Shown: positions 1 through 7,493 of the stretch, one piece after another
How the letters are laid out: each line of letters opens with the position of its first letter
Position numbering within the stretch: position 1 is the stretch's first letter
From: Candidatus Amulumruptor caecigallinarius
GTDB lineage: Bacteria; Bacteroidota; Bacteroidia; Bacteroidales; Muribaculaceae
DNA length: 34,783 bases
Direction of reading: 5' to 3'
Assembly: GCA_023665575.1 (NCBI GenBank)
Contig: JAMPDQ010000018.1
Location: 1 to 34,783, forward strand
Program-made: the position numbers and the translations under genes
The notes under the pieces: model-generated
What the model saw: the letters and a program-made list of their open reading frames with translations, nothing else
Databases searched by the model: none
Told to the model about the DNA's origin: nothing

Positions 1-20
1 TTCTTGGTCATTTTCAGCAT
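1..20 (-). CDS. Possible 5' end of a gene running off the left edge
   Basis: Only three to six codons are inside the window. On the minus strand an ATG lies at 9-11 (or at 18-20, in the same frame), followed by codons for Thr-Lys. A Bacteroidota-type -7 element lies just upstream at 38-45, which is why I think a real gene starts here. The product cannot be guessed. Confidence 0.25.
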
Positions 21-37
21 ATGTTGCCGTTAGACTG

Positions 38-45
38 CAAAGTTA
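38..45 (-). promoter_or_regulatory. Candidate -7 element (TAACTTTG) for the left-edge gene
   Basis: Read on the minus strand this is TAACTTTG, a perfect match to the Bacteroidota TAnnTTTG box, 18-27 bases before the candidate start codons. I see no good TTTG box at the usual 19-21 base spacing, so support is partial. Confidence 0.4.
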
Positions 46-163
46 CGAATTTTTATTGGATTTTTCGCTATCTTAGCAAAGGAAATTATCGACAAGCAAC
101 GAATCTCTTAGTTTTCGGATTTTGTTGGGCGTTAGATGCTAGATTGAGAATATTAGAACGAGA

Positions 164-207
164 CAAAAGCCCCCGACGATCGCTATCTTTATGAGACGGG
201 GTCTAAG
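164..207. repeat. Solo element-end repeat, copy A
   Basis: This stretch begins CAAAAGCC and ends GAGACGGGGTCTAAG. A closely similar stretch lies at 28721-28767 (CAAAAGCC...GAGACGGGGCCTAAG). The ends resemble, distantly, the ATGAAACAGACTCTTA ends of the palindromic element family found elsewhere in the window. It looks like a relic or a solo end of a related subfamily. Confidence 0.45.
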
Positions 208-210
208 ACA

Positions 211-241
211 GCGGGGTGCGATTTTTGGAATCGCACCCCGC
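211..241 (-). terminator. Hairpin downstream of dnaK
   Basis: A perfect 13-bp stem (211-223 with 229-241, GCGGGGTGCGATT) and a 5-base loop lie 33 bases after the dnaK stop. No T-run follows on the minus strand, so it may be a weak terminator or an mRNA 3'-end stabiliser rather than a classic intrinsic terminator. Confidence 0.55.
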
Positions 242-273
242 ATAATGGTTTTGTATATATTTTAGACAACTGA

Positions 274-2166
274 TTATTTCACTTCCTCGAAGTCTACATC
301 AGTCACGTCTTTTTCATTGTCTTGCGATGCCTGGCCGGCATTGGGCTGAGCACCGGCGCCGGCGGCATTCTGTGCATTGTAGATGTCTTGAGCCGCTGCC
401 TGGAATGCATCTGTCACTGCCTTTACTGCAGAATCAACATCCTCTACAAGCTGATTCTTGTGAACCTCTTTCAGACGATTGAGCGCTGTTTCCACATTTG
501 CTTTTTTGTCAGTCGGAATCTTGTCGCCAAGTTCGTTGAGCTGTTTTTCTGTCTGGAAGATTACTGAATCGGCATGGTTGAGTTTGTCAGCTCTCTCTTT
601 GGCTTTCTTATCGGCCTCTTCGTTAGCCTTGGCTTCATCACGCATGCGCTGAATCTCGCTGTCGCTGAGTCCGCTCGATGCTTCAATTCGAATCGACTGT
701 TCCTTGCCGGTGGCCTTGTCTTTCGCTGTGACATTCAGAATGCCGTTGGCATCCACCTCAAATGTCACCTCAATCTGCGGCACGCCTCTCGGAGCCGGAG
801 CTATACCGCCAAGATTGAATTCGCCAAGCAACTTGTCATCGGCTGCCATGGGGCGCTCGCCCTGAAGCACACGAATCGTAACCTCGGGCTGATTATCGGC
901 AGCTGTTGAGAATGTTTCGCTCTTGCGTGTCGGAATGGTGGTGTTGGCGTCAATAAGTTTGGTCATCACACCTCCCATGGTCTCAATGCCGATTGAAAGC
1001 GGCACAACATCAAGCAGAAGCACATCCTTTACATCTCCGCTGAGCACGCCGCCTTGGATGGCTGCTCCTATTGCCACTACTTCATCAGGGTTGACACCCT
1101 TGTTGGGCTCTTTTCCGAAGATTTCCTTTACCTTTTCCTGGATGGCCGGTATACGTGTTGACCCACCCACAAGAATCACCTCATCAATATCCGAAGCGCT
1201 GAGGCCTGCATCCTTGAGAGCCTGAACGCACGGAGCCTTCACTGCATCAATAAGTGACGATGCAAGCTGCTCGAATTTTGCGCGGGAAAGAGTCTTTACC
1301 AAGTGCTTCGGACCGCTTGCTGTAGCAGTGATGTAGGGTAGGTTGATTTCTGTAGAGGTAGAGCTTGAAAGTTCGATCTTTGCTTTCTCGGCGGCCTCTT
1401 TAAGACGCTGCATTGCCATTGGATCCTGACGGAGGTCAACACCCTCATCATTCTTGAATTCATCGGCGAGCCAATCGATAATGACATGGTCGAAATCATC
1501 ACCGCCAAGGTGTGTGTCGCCATTGGTCGACTTCACTTCAAACACACCATCGCCAAGTTCAAGAATAGAAATATCAAATGTTCCGCCGCCGAGGTCGAAC
1601 ACTGCAATCTTCTGTTCCTTGTTTGATTTGTCAAGTCCATATGCAAGGGCTGCTGCAGTAGGCTCGTTGATTATACGCATCACTTTCAATCCGGCAATCT
1701 CGCCGGCATCTTTTGTGGCCTGGCGTTGCGAGTCATCGAAATAGGCAGGCACAGTGATGATTGCCTCTGTGACAGGCTGTCCGAGATAATCCTCTGCTGT
1801 CTTCTTCATCTTTTGAAGAATCATGGCTGAAATCTCCTGTGGAGTGTAGTCTCTGCCATCGATGTCTACCTTAGGCATATCGTTCTGGCAAACCACTTTA
1901 TAGGGCACACGTTTGATCTCGTCTGTGACCTGATCGCACTTTTCTCCCATAAATCTTTTTATAGAATATATCGTTCGGGTCGGATTTGTGATGGCCTGAC
2001 GTTTTGCGGGATCTCCCACTTTTCTCTCACCGCCATCCACAAACGCAACCACTGAAGGAGTGGTGTTGCGGCCTTCGTTGTTAGGAATCACCACCGGATC
2101 CTTACCTTCAAGCACAGCGACGCAGGAATTGGTTGTTCCCAAGTCGATACCAATTATTTTTCCCAT
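274..2166 (-). CDS. dnaK: Molecular chaperone DnaK (Hsp70)
   Basis: This is an ATP-dependent cytosolic chaperone that binds unfolded hydrophobic segments and works with DnaJ and GrpE. The 630-residue length is normal for the family. The N-terminus [13 protein letters not shown] is the ATPase phosphate-1 loop; [10 protein letters not shown] is phosphate loop 2 and [11 protein letters not shown] the adenosine-binding region. The hydrophobic interdomain linker ([13 protein letters not shown]) follows at about residue 382, then the substrate-binding domain and the helical lid. The tail is acidic and ends [11 protein letters not shown], close to the conserved EEVD-like bacterial tail that contacts partners. 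Neither dnaJ nor grpE is next to it: the gene stands alone, divergent from the serine palmitoyltransferase gene. A nested palindrome lies about 170 bases upstream. Nothing is unusual in the protein. The identification is certain. Confidence 0.99.
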   Translation of the reverse strand: MGKIIGIDLGTTNSCVAVLEGKDPVVIPNNEGRNTTPSVVAFVDGGERKVGDPAKRQAITNPTRTIYSIKRFMGEKCDQVTDEIKRVPYKVVCQNDMPKVDIDGRDYTPQEISAMILQKMKKTAEDYLGQPVTEAIITVPAYFDDSQRQATKDAGEIAGLKVMRIINEPTAAALAYGLDKSNKEQKIAVFDLGGGTFDISILELGDGVFEVKSTNGDTHLGGDDFDHVIIDWLADEFKNDEGVDLRQDPMAMQRLKEAAEKAKIELSSSTSTEINLPYITATASGPKHLVKTLSRAKFEQLASSLIDAVKAPCVQALKDAGLSASDIDEVILVGGSTRIPAIQEKVKEIFGKEPNKGVNPDEVVAIGAAIQGGVLSGDVKDVLLLDVVPLSIGIETMGGVMTKLIDANTTIPTRKSETFSTAADNQPEVTIRVLQGERPMAADDKLLGEFNLGGIAPAPRGVPQIEVTFEVDANGILNVTAKDKATGKEQSIRIEASSGLSDSEIQRMRDEAKANEEADKKAKERADKLNHADSVIFQTEKQLNELGDKIPTDKKANVETALNRLKEVHKNQLVEDVDSAVKAVTDAFQAAAQDIYNAQNAAGAGAQPNAGQASQDNEKDVTDVDFEEVK

Positions 2167-2440
2167 AATTTTAAATATTTTATAAGTTATATTTCATTAG
2201 TAATCCGGAGATGTTTTCATCTCTCGTTTATTTTATTAACAAATAACGTGTAAAATAGATTAATCCGGATTGTATACGAATGTCAAGTTGCTGGGATATA
2301 GTGTGATAATAATTCTAAATCTGTATGCATCGAATGTGACAATGTTGTGACAATAATGTCAAAACATTGTCATTTTACTGTATTGCGTGATTAGCCTCCA
2401 TTCTCCGAAACTGTTAGGCTCAGTTCCTCAAAAATTGTTA
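2167..2440. other. dnaK upstream region
   Basis: This A+T-rich 274-bp stretch should hold the dnaK promoter and leader. I see no clear TAnnTTTG box on the minus strand. The only strong signal is the nested palindrome at 2337-2372. The right end (2409-2440) carries a short sequence, TTAGGCTCAGTTCCTCAAAA, that resembles the small hairpin repeats near 5000, 5570 and 20640. Confidence 0.5.
2337..2372. promoter_or_regulatory. Nested 36-bp palindrome upstream of dnaK, possible operator
   Basis: Outer arms TGACAATGTT (2337-2346) and AACATTGTCA (2363-2372) pair perfectly and enclose an inner TGACA-ATAA-TGTCA (2348-2361). It is unlike the CIRCE element (TTAGCACTC-N9-GAGTGCTAA). Position and symmetry suggest a binding site for a dimeric regulator, but no factor can be named. 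Confidence 0.4.
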
Positions 2441-2589
2441 AGGCTCCGTTTCATAAAAAATTAACATCATGTGACGCATACACAGTAGATTTTGACTCTT
2501 TGAATCAGTCACATAGCTCGCTAAGCTCTCTAAGTTCTCTAAGCTCATGCATCCGACCCCTAATGTTAAATTTTTTATGAAACGAGGCC
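2441..2589. repeat. Palindromic MITE-like element, copy 1 (short form)
   Basis: The left end reads AGGCTCCGTTTCATAAAAAA and the right end is its near-perfect inverse (TTTTTTATGAAACGAGGCC). The next bases inside, ATTAACAT and ATGTTAAAT, continue the inverted repeat. The interior carries the family core GAATCAGTCACATAGC but its other half is diverged. TTA flanks both ends (2438-2440 and 2590-2592), consistent with a target duplication. There is no open reading frame, so it would be non-autonomous. Confidence 0.7.
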
Positions 2590-2642
2590 TTATTGTCGCT
2601 ATCCTTTCATATATTGGGCGGGAAATGTGTTGCTTAAATTTT

Positions 2643-2673
2643 TTTGAAAATCAGTTAAATTTGGTTAACTTTG
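2643..2673 (+). promoter_or_regulatory. Promoter of the serine palmitoyltransferase gene
   Basis: TTTG (2643-2646), a 19-base spacer and TAACTTTG (2666-2673) match the Bacteroidota -33/-7 consensus exactly. The leader to the start codon would be about 70 bases. Confidence 0.8.
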
Positions 2674-2694
2674 TAATCTGATTTGACGCGAATG

Positions 2695-2714
2695 CATTTG
2701 CGGCATCGCAAATG
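2695..2714 (+). other. Small leader hairpin before the serine palmitoyltransferase gene
   Basis: CATTTGCG-GCAT-CGCAAATG forms a perfect 8-bp stem with a 4-base loop, early in the predicted 5' leader. It could protect the transcript or affect translation; no known RNA family is recognised. Confidence 0.5.
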
Positions 2715-2746
2715 ATTGATTCTCAATTCGCATTTAACTAAATTAT

Positions 2747-3946
2747 ATGAAGCCCCTACAACAAAAATTATCGGCTTACGACGCTCCCCAAAAGGCTATG
2801 GCTGCCGGCGTCTATCCTTATTTTAGAGCTATATCGAGCGAACAAGACACCGAAGTGGTCATTAATGGCAAAAAAGTCCTCATGTTCGGCTCCAACAGCT
2901 ACATGGGCCTTACAAACCATCCAAAAGTGATTGAGGCTGCTGTTGAGGCTACAAAAAAATACGGCACCGGTCTGGCCGGTTCCCCTTTCCTTAATGGCAC
3001 TCTCACAATCCACAAGGAGTTGGAAGCTCGTCTTGCCGATTATGTCGGCAAGGAGGATGCCATGCTTTACAGCACCGGATTCGGAGTGAATCTCGGCGTT
3101 GTCTCAGTGCTGACCGGACGTGAGGATTATGTGATTCTCGATGAGCAGGATCATGCATCAATCATTGAAGGCCGACGTCTCTCTTTCTCCAACTATCTAA
3201 AATATCGCCACAACGATATGGAGTCGCTCGAGGCGCAGTTGAAGAAGTGTGATCCCGATAGGGTGAAGCTTATTGTCACGGACGGCGTCTTTTCAATGGA
3301 GGGTGATGTGGCAAACCTGCCTGAAATCATTCGCCTCGCCAAGCAATATAATGCTTCTGTGATGGTGGATGAGGCTCATGGACTCGGCGTGTTTGGCGAA
3401 GGGGGAAGAGGCACATGCTTCCATTTCGGAGTGCAGGATGATGTGGACCTTATTATGGGCACTTTCAGCAAGTCGCTCGCCTCGCTAGGAGGATTTGTTG
3501 CGGCCGACAAGGTTGTCACCAATTTCCTGCGTCATCATTCCCGCTCCTATATCTTCACAGCTTCTATCACTCCAGCATCTACAGCAGCCGTAAATGCCGC
3601 CCTCGATATCATTATCGCTGAGCCTGAGCGCCGCCGGAACTTGTGGGATCTCACTCATTATGCGCTCGACAATTTCCGCGCAATGGGATGTGAAATAGGC
3701 AACACTTCCACACCTATTATCCCGCTTTTCATACGCGATGATTACAAGACCTTCCATGTGGTGCGCGATCTCCTTGATGAAGGTGTGTTTGTAAATCCCG
3801 TGGTTACTCCCGCCGTGGCTCCACATGACACGCTTATCAGATATTCGCTGATGGCCACACACACAAAGGAGCAGGTGGCACGCTCGCTCGAGGCTATTGA
3901 GAAGGTGTTTAAAAAATATGATTTGCTCCATAAGGCTGCAAATTAG
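2747..3946 (+). CDS. spt: Serine palmitoyltransferase-type PLP enzyme (alpha-oxoamine synthase family)
   Basis: This enzyme condenses an amino acid with an acyl-CoA using pyridoxal phosphate. In Bacteroidales this 399-residue form is usually serine palmitoyltransferase, which joins L-serine and a fatty acyl-CoA to give 3-ketosphinganine, the first step of sphingolipid synthesis. Visible motifs are GTGLAGSPFLNG (residues 74-85), DHAS with the PLP-stacking histidine at about 136, VDEAHGLG (207-214, the Asp that holds the pyridine nitrogen) and GTFSKSLASLGG with Schiff-base Lys242. The start is fixed by a perfect promoter about 75 bases upstream. The family also includes 2-amino-3-ketobutyrate CoA ligase (Kbl) and 8-amino-7-oxononanoate synthase (BioF). 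Absence of a tdh or bio neighbour and the close N-terminal match to Bacteroides enzymes favour Spt, but Kbl is not formally excluded. Confidence 0.85.
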   Translation: MKPLQQKLSAYDAPQKAMAAGVYPYFRAISSEQDTEVVINGKKVLMFGSNSYMGLTNHPKVIEAAVEATKKYGTGLAGSPFLNGTLTIHKELEARLADYVGKEDAMLYSTGFGVNLGVVSVLTGREDYVILDEQDHASIIEGRRLSFSNYLKYRHNDMESLEAQLKKCDPDRVKLIVTDGVFSMEGDVANLPEIIRLAKQYNASVMVDEAHGLGVFGEGGRGTCFHFGVQDDVDLIMGTFSKSLASLGGFVAADKVVTNFLRHHSRSYIFTASITPASTAAVNAALDIIIAEPERRRNLWDLTHYALDNFRAMGCEIGNTSTPIIPLFIRDDYKTFHVVRDLLDEGVFVNPVVTPAVAPHDTLIRYSLMATHTKEQVARSLEAIEKVFKKYDLLHKAAN

Positions 3947-4139
3947 GAGCTCGGCTAATAACCCCGTAAACCAAAAATTATCTGCTTGCAAGCTTGTCAT
4001 CTCTTATATGTGGTGACTTGCTCATATGTAGTGACATATTCAAGTTGCCATGTTTAAGCAATATGGAAACTTGAAAGTTAAGTGGTAGGGAAGTCGGGCA
4101 GAGCAACCCTCGAAAATTTACAATGTGACTGAGCGCAAT

Positions 4140-4174
4140 AATCCGGCATTTCATCTTCAATATCCGGATTTTTT
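4140..4174 (+). terminator. Possible terminator of the PLP-enzyme transcript
   Basis: AATCCGG (4140-4146) pairs with CCGGATT (4164-4170), followed by TTTT. The 17-base loop is large and the position, about 195 bases after the stop, is distant, so this is a moderate call. Confidence 0.45.
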
Positions 4175-4296
4175 GCGACTTGCAATATATAAAAAGTCGA
4201 ATTGGCAAGCCTGTTTGGTTGATGTGTAATAAAACTTGATTTAATAAAGTTTGGAGATATAATAAAAGTGAGTTAAATTCGCATTGTTTTTTGAAC

Positions 4297-4317
4297 AACA
4301 CCCCACCGGGGGGTGTT
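4297..4317 (+). other. Leader hairpin before the pRiA4b-like gene
   Basis: AACACCCC (4297-4304) pairs with GGGGTGTT (4310-4317), with a 5-base loop, 41 bases before the start codon. It could be an attenuator-like or translation-affecting structure, or the end of the upstream transcript; only ATTTG follows, which is a poor T-run. Confidence 0.45.
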
Positions 4318-4358
4318 ATTTGTGAAGTTTCTTAGTAAAGTTTCTTACCCAATTTAAA

Positions 4359-4907
4359 ATGGTATATAGGTTTAAACTTGTCAGCGATGAGGTGAGCAAC
4401 TTCAGCCGCGAAATTGAAATTGATTCAGAGAATACCTTTCTCCAGTTGCGCAATGCCATTCTGGAATCTGTCAATTATACAAAAGACGAACTTGACTCTT
4501 TTTTCCTTTGCAACGAGGAGTGGCAACGCCAGGAGGAGATTACTCTTGAAGATATGGGCACATCGGCAAGCGACTGCGATGTGTGGCTAATGGAAAATAC
4601 CCCGATTCGTGAGCTTATAGAAGATGAAGGACAAAAGCTCGTGTTCGTGTTTGATTATCTCACCGACAGATCCTTCTTCATTGAGTTGAGGGAGATGATT
4701 CCCGGTAGGTCGCTTGTTGAGCCCGTGTGCACAATGAAGCGTGGCAAAGCTCCCGAACAGAGTGTCGATCTCGATGAATTTGACAAAAAAATCGATGCTT
4801 CAGCTGCTGCCGCCTCTATTGAGGATATCGATCTCGAAGCTTTCGACAACAGCACATTCGACGATGAGGAGCTGTCTGAAGGTTTCGACATTATGAATAT
4901 AAATTGA
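4359..4907 (+). CDS. Plasmid pRiA4b ORF-3-like family protein
   Basis: The product has 182 residues. The opening MVYRFKLVSDEV..F.REIEID, the segment LRNAILESVNYTKDELDSFF, the tract VWLMENTPIRELI and the segment LVFVFDYLTDRSFFIEL are the layout of the pRiA4b ORF-3 / IS1096-passenger-like family (Pfam PF07929), in its Bacteroidota form. The biochemical role of this family is not established. The last 50 residues are strongly acidic (DLDEFDKKID, EDIDLEAFD, DDEELSEGFD) and low in complexity, which suggests a flexible protein- or metal-binding tail. The gene is monocistronic, preceded by a structured leader and closed by a strong hairpin 20 bases after its stop. Despite the family name there is no sign of plasmid or IS origin here; it looks like a core chromosomal gene. 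Confidence 0.8.
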   Translation: MVYRFKLVSDEVSNFSREIEIDSENTFLQLRNAILESVNYTKDELDSFFLCNEEWQRQEEITLEDMGTSASDCDVWLMENTPIRELIEDEGQKLVFVFDYLTDRSFFIELREMIPGRSLVEPVCTMKRGKAPEQSVDLDEFDKKIDASAAAASIEDIDLEAFDNSTFDDEELSEGFDIMNIN

Positions 4908-4926
4908 CATAACGAAACGCAACCCG

Positions 4927-4967
4927 GCACAAGGCCCCATGAGTAATGCTCTCATGGGGCCTTGTGC
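4927..4967 (+). terminator. Strong hairpin after the pRiA4b-like gene
   Basis: A perfect 17-bp stem, GCACAAGGCCCCATGAG (4927-4943) with its inverse at 4951-4967, and a 7-base loop lie 20 bases after the stop codon. There is no T-run, so termination may need other factors, but the stem is very stable. Confidence 0.7.
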
Positions 4968-4997
4968 TGTGACGCACTTTAATGTAATGTTTGCTTA

Positions 4998-5049
4998 GAC
5001 TCAATTCCCCAAAAATTATTAAAGCAGAGGACGCAAATTTTTAGGGAAT
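4998..5049. repeat. Short hairpin repeat, copy near 5,000
   Basis: ATTCCCCAAAAATT (5004-5017) pairs with AATTTTTAGGGAAT (5036-5049) with a single mismatch. Similar sequence occurs at 20636-20680 (hairpin) and, as single arms, at about 2414-2440 and 5570-5600. It is a short dispersed intergenic repeat placed between the pRiA4b-like gene and the convergent hypothetical gene. Confidence 0.55.
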
Positions 5050-5055
5050 GGATCC

Positions 5056-5397
5056 TCAGGCTTTACCAAATATCTTATCCCAAAGCGAGGTCTTCTTTTC
5101 AGGACGCATGTGCACTGACACAGTGTCGCTCTTTTTGCTTAGAAAAAGAATGTGCGATTTGAAAACAATTGCCACATATTTGTCGAATTCAAGAATTCCG
5201 TAAATGCCACGTTTCAGAAATCGCTTGAATGGATTGAATTCCTCCTCATTGCCTATGATGATTTCATCGTCTGATTCCTCTATTTGATGAAATGGTCGTA
5301 GCATTTCAATGAAGTAGGGCACATTTAGTTCTTGAAGGTCGTGAGGCGGCTTTTTGTATTTGCTATAAATCTCTTGTATTACTTCCTCGGTTATCAT
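5056..5397 (-). CDS. Conserved hypothetical protein
   Basis: I do not recognise a named family. The protein is 113 residues from MITEEVIQEIY, has no signal peptide or membrane segment, and is soluble with an acidic middle (EESDDEIIIGNEEEF) and a basic C-terminus ending SLWDKIFGKA. I chose the ATG at 5395-5397 because the upstream 19 residues (from 5454) look like translated intergenic sequence; a longer form from 5454 is possible. The frame is intact with the codon use of its neighbours. A candidate -7 box lies at 5516-5523, so the transcript would carry a 110-base leader with the shorter form. It is convergent with the pRiA4b-like gene. Confidence 0.65.
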   Translation of the reverse strand: MITEEVIQEIYSKYKKPPHDLQELNVPYFIEMLRPFHQIEESDDEIIIGNEEEFNPFKRFLKRGIYGILEFDKYVAIVFKSHILFLSKKSDTVSVHMRPEKKTSLWDKIFGKA

Positions 5398-5515
5398 GTA
5401 TGCGGATTCTAAGTGCGATGCGTGAATGCGTGACACCGGGTGAATGCATTGCACACCGCTTTATTATATAACTCTTCAGCTCTCTGAATTGTTCTGTTAG
5501 AAGATAAATATGTTG

Positions 5516-5523
5516 CAAAAATA
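5516..5523 (-). promoter_or_regulatory. Candidate -7 element for the hypothetical gene
   Basis: On the minus strand this reads TATTTTTG, a match to TAnnTTTG. No TTTG box is seen at the expected upstream distance, so the call is tentative. Confidence 0.35.
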
Positions 5524-5602
5524 ATAAAATTAATATTAAAAACGGCGGAGTCATAAAAAAATTTGTTTAGGCTCCATTCCACAATAACTGACGGGGGAGC
5601 TT

Positions 5603-5652
5603 AAAAAAAACATGCGGCAAGAGCTTTTTAAGTCTCTCGCCGCATGTTTTTT
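5603..5652 (-). terminator. Bidirectional terminator closing the decarboxylase operon
   Basis: A 17-bp stem, 5607-5623 with 5634-5650 (AAAACATGCGGCAAGAG and its inverse, one G-T pair), is flanked by an A-run on the left and T-run on the right. Read on the minus strand it gives a stem followed by eight T residues, a classic intrinsic terminator. It lies about 180 bases beyond oadB, with the palindromic element copy 2 inserted between. Confidence 0.8.
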
Positions 5653-5670
5653 AGCATTGCCTGCTTCCTA

Positions 5671-5828
5671 GAGTCTGTTTCATAAAAAATTCAACATTAG
5701 GGGTTGCATGCTTGAAATGAGTTTAACTCTGCCAAATCAGAAACATAGCTGGATAAGTAATTGATTAAAAGAGTCAAACATGGCCATGCATGTAACCCCC
5801 AATGTTGAATTTTTTATAAGACAGACTC
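5671..5828. repeat. Palindromic MITE-like element, copy 2 (short form)
   Basis: The left end is GAGTCTGTTTCATAAAAAAT and the right end ATTTTTTATAAGACAGACTC. Just inside, TCAACATTAGGGGTTGCATG pairs with CATGTAACCCCCAATGTTGA. The core keeps the family inverted repeat (AATCAGAAACATAGC and its partner half, diverged), so the whole 158 bp can fold into one long hairpin. The right end abuts the stop codon of oadB (5829-5831, TAA on the minus strand); the left flank is CTA. Confidence 0.8.
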
Positions 5829-6998
5829 TTAGCCTAGAAAGCTTAGAAGCACACCGGCTGCTACTGCCGAGCCTATGACGCCCGCAACATTCGGACCCAT
5901 GGCATGCATGAGCAGATAGTTGGTGGGATCATATTCCAATCCAAGATTGTTGGATATGCGAGCCGCCATTGGCACCGCAGACACACCTGCGTTGCCGATA
6001 AGCGGATTAATCCTCTTGTTGGGCTTAAGCAAAAGATTGAATATCTTCACTGACAGCACTCCCGCACTTGAAGCTATGACGAATGCCACGAAACCCAGGC
6101 CAAAAATCAAGAGTGTGTCTATCGTGAGAAATTTGCTCGCCTGTGTGGAGGCGCCTACTGTCAGACCAAGAAGTATGGTGATGATATCGGTCATTGAATT
6201 GCTGGCTGTTTTGGCCAAGCGGGTGGTGACACCACTTTCCCGGAGAAGATTCCCAAAGAAAAGCATCCCAAGCAACGGAATGCCCGAAGGCACCACAAAG
6301 CAGGTGAGCAGAAGTCCTACAACAGGAAACACTATCTTCTCATTCTGGCTCACCACGCGTGCAGGTTTCATCTTGATAAGACGTTCCTCTTTGGTGGTGA
6401 ACAATCGCATGAGAGGCGGCTGAATAAGCGGAATTAGTGCCATGTAGGAATAAGCCGACACAGCAACTGCTCCCAGCAAGTCGGGATTCAGCTTGGATGT
6501 GGTGAAGATCGCAGTCGGGCCGTCTGCACCGCCGATAATTGCAACGCATCCGGCAGAAAGGGGATCGAATCCGCAAAGCAACGCCAGCATATAAGCACCG
6601 AATATGCCAAATTGAGCGCATGCTCCGATTATCATTAGTTTTGGATTGGCAAGCAAGGCCGAAAAATCGGTCATTGCCCCGATTCCCAAAAAGATGAGTG
6701 GGGGGTACCATCCGCGCTCCACACCATTATAAAGGATATTGAGCACTGAGCCCTCCTCATAGATTCCTATCTCCATGCCGGGTTGGAAAGGTATGTTGCC
6801 TATAAGCATACCGAAGCCTATGGGAACAAGCAGCAAGGGCTCAAAATTTTTCTTGATTGCCAGCCACACAAAAAATATGCCCACAGCCAGCATCACCAGG
6901 TTCTGCCATTCGCAATTGTAGAAACCGGTAAATTTCCAAAATGAGGCTATGGTCTCTGCCATGAAGCCTCCAAAAGAGTAGTCGCTTAATAATAACAT
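5829..6998 (-). CDS. oadB: Na+-translocating methylmalonyl-CoA decarboxylase, beta subunit
   Basis: This integral-membrane subunit removes CO2 from carboxybiotin and uses the free energy to export Na+. It is 389 residues long, normal for OadB/MmdB/GcdB, with about ten hydrophobic segments. The signature IIGGADGPTAIF (154-164) carries the ion-binding Asp159, and GNAGVSAVPMAARISN near the C-terminus is the second re-entrant signature. It is the last gene of the five-gene operon, 20 bases after the biotin carrier. The N-terminal 12 residues may be surplus: an internal Met at residue 13 could also serve as start. The stop codon lies exactly at the border of a palindromic repeat. The name oadB is used for the family; substrate specificity comes from the mmdA neighbour. 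Confidence 0.93.
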   Translation of the reverse strand: MLLLSDYSFGGFMAETIASFWKFTGFYNCEWQNLVMLAVGIFFVWLAIKKNFEPLLLVPIGFGMLIGNIPFQPGMEIGIYEEGSVLNILYNGVERGWYPPLIFLGIGAMTDFSALLANPKLMIIGACAQFGIFGAYMLALLCGFDPLSAGCVAIIGGADGPTAIFTTSKLNPDLLGAVAVSAYSYMALIPLIQPPLMRLFTTKEERLIKMKPARVVSQNEKIVFPVVGLLLTCFVVPSGIPLLGMLFFGNLLRESGVTTRLAKTASNSMTDIITILLGLTVGASTQASKFLTIDTLLIFGLGFVAFVIASSAGVLSVKIFNLLLKPNKRINPLIGNAGVSAVPMAARISNNLGLEYDPTNYLLMHAMGPNVAGVIGSAVAAGVLLSFLG

Positions 6999-7018
6999 GT
7001 CAGTTGGTTATCAGATTC

Positions 7019-7474
7019 TTATTCTATAATCATTATATCCGTGCCTTCAAGGATTGCATCGCCCACGGATACCAGAATCTGCTTAACCGTACCTCCTGTT
7101 GTTGTGCGGATATCATTTTCCATTTTCATGGCCTCAAGCACACCGACCTTGTCACCGGCGTTCACCTTGTCGCCGACTTTCACATCAATGCTCATCACTG
7201 TGCCCGGCAGAGGGCTCTTCACAGCTGATGCCGCTCCCGCCGGTGCTGCCGGCTTCACGGGTTTCTTTTCAGATGCAGATGCCGCTGCCGATTTGGCTGT
7301 GATTCCCGGATTGGTGTGTCCGCTCTGGCTCAACGCCGGCTTCTGGGGCGCCTTGCGGTCGAGTTCCACCTTGTAGGGCACACCATTCACCTCCACATGT
7401 GCCTCATTATCTACTATGTCGCCTACCGATACGGTAAACTTCATTCCGTTGATTTTGTATTTATATTCTTTCAT
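7019..7474 (-). CDS. Biotin carboxyl carrier protein of the decarboxylase (gamma/delta-type)
   Basis: This small carrier holds the biotin that shuttles the carboxyl group from the MmdA subunit to the membrane beta subunit. It has 151 residues: an N-terminal domain of about 40 residues (MKEYKYKINGMKFTVSVGDI), an Ala/Pro/Lys-rich flexible linker at about 41-85, and a biotinyl domain at about 86-151 with the motif EAMKMEN, in which Lys117 is the biotinylation site. The swinging-arm layout is standard. It lies 19 bases after the OadG-like gene and 20 bases before oadB, so translation is probably coordinated. A biotin protein ligase is not in the window. Confidence 0.93.
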   Translation of the reverse strand: MKEYKYKINGMKFTVSVGDIVDNEAHVEVNGVPYKVELDRKAPQKPALSQSGHTNPGITAKSAAASASEKKPVKPAAPAGAASAVKSPLPGTVMSIDVKVGDKVNAGDKVGVLEAMKMENDIRTTTGGTVKQILVSVGDAILEGTDIMIIE

Positions 7475-7493
7475 TGTTTCTTTGTTTCGTGAG

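Larger units (their letters stand above)
3947..4358. other. Structured intergenic region between the PLP enzyme and the pRiA4b-like gene
   Basis: These 412 bases hold several signals and no convincing gene. GCTTGCAAGC is a perfect 10-bp palindrome at 3984-3993. ATATGTGGTGAC (4006-4017) and ATATGTAGTGAC (4024-4035) form a direct repeat with an 18-base period. A stem pairs CAAGT..CCAT with ATGG..ACTTG at about 4041-4076. No perfect promoter box was found for the downstream gene. Confidence 0.5.

Noticed and set aside
3978-4301. 107-residue frame on the minus strand between the PLP enzyme and the pRiA4b-like gene
   Set aside because: The composition is not protein-like, it runs over hairpins and repeats, and no promoter or family match supports it.
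4359-4907. Plasmid or IS passenger origin, as the family name suggests
   Set aside because: There is no transposase, inverted repeat or composition shift around the gene; the family is widespread on Bacteroidota chromosomes.
5671-5828. CRISPR-like repeats
   Set aside because: The copies are dispersed single elements in both orientations, not regularly spaced arrays, and no cas gene is present.
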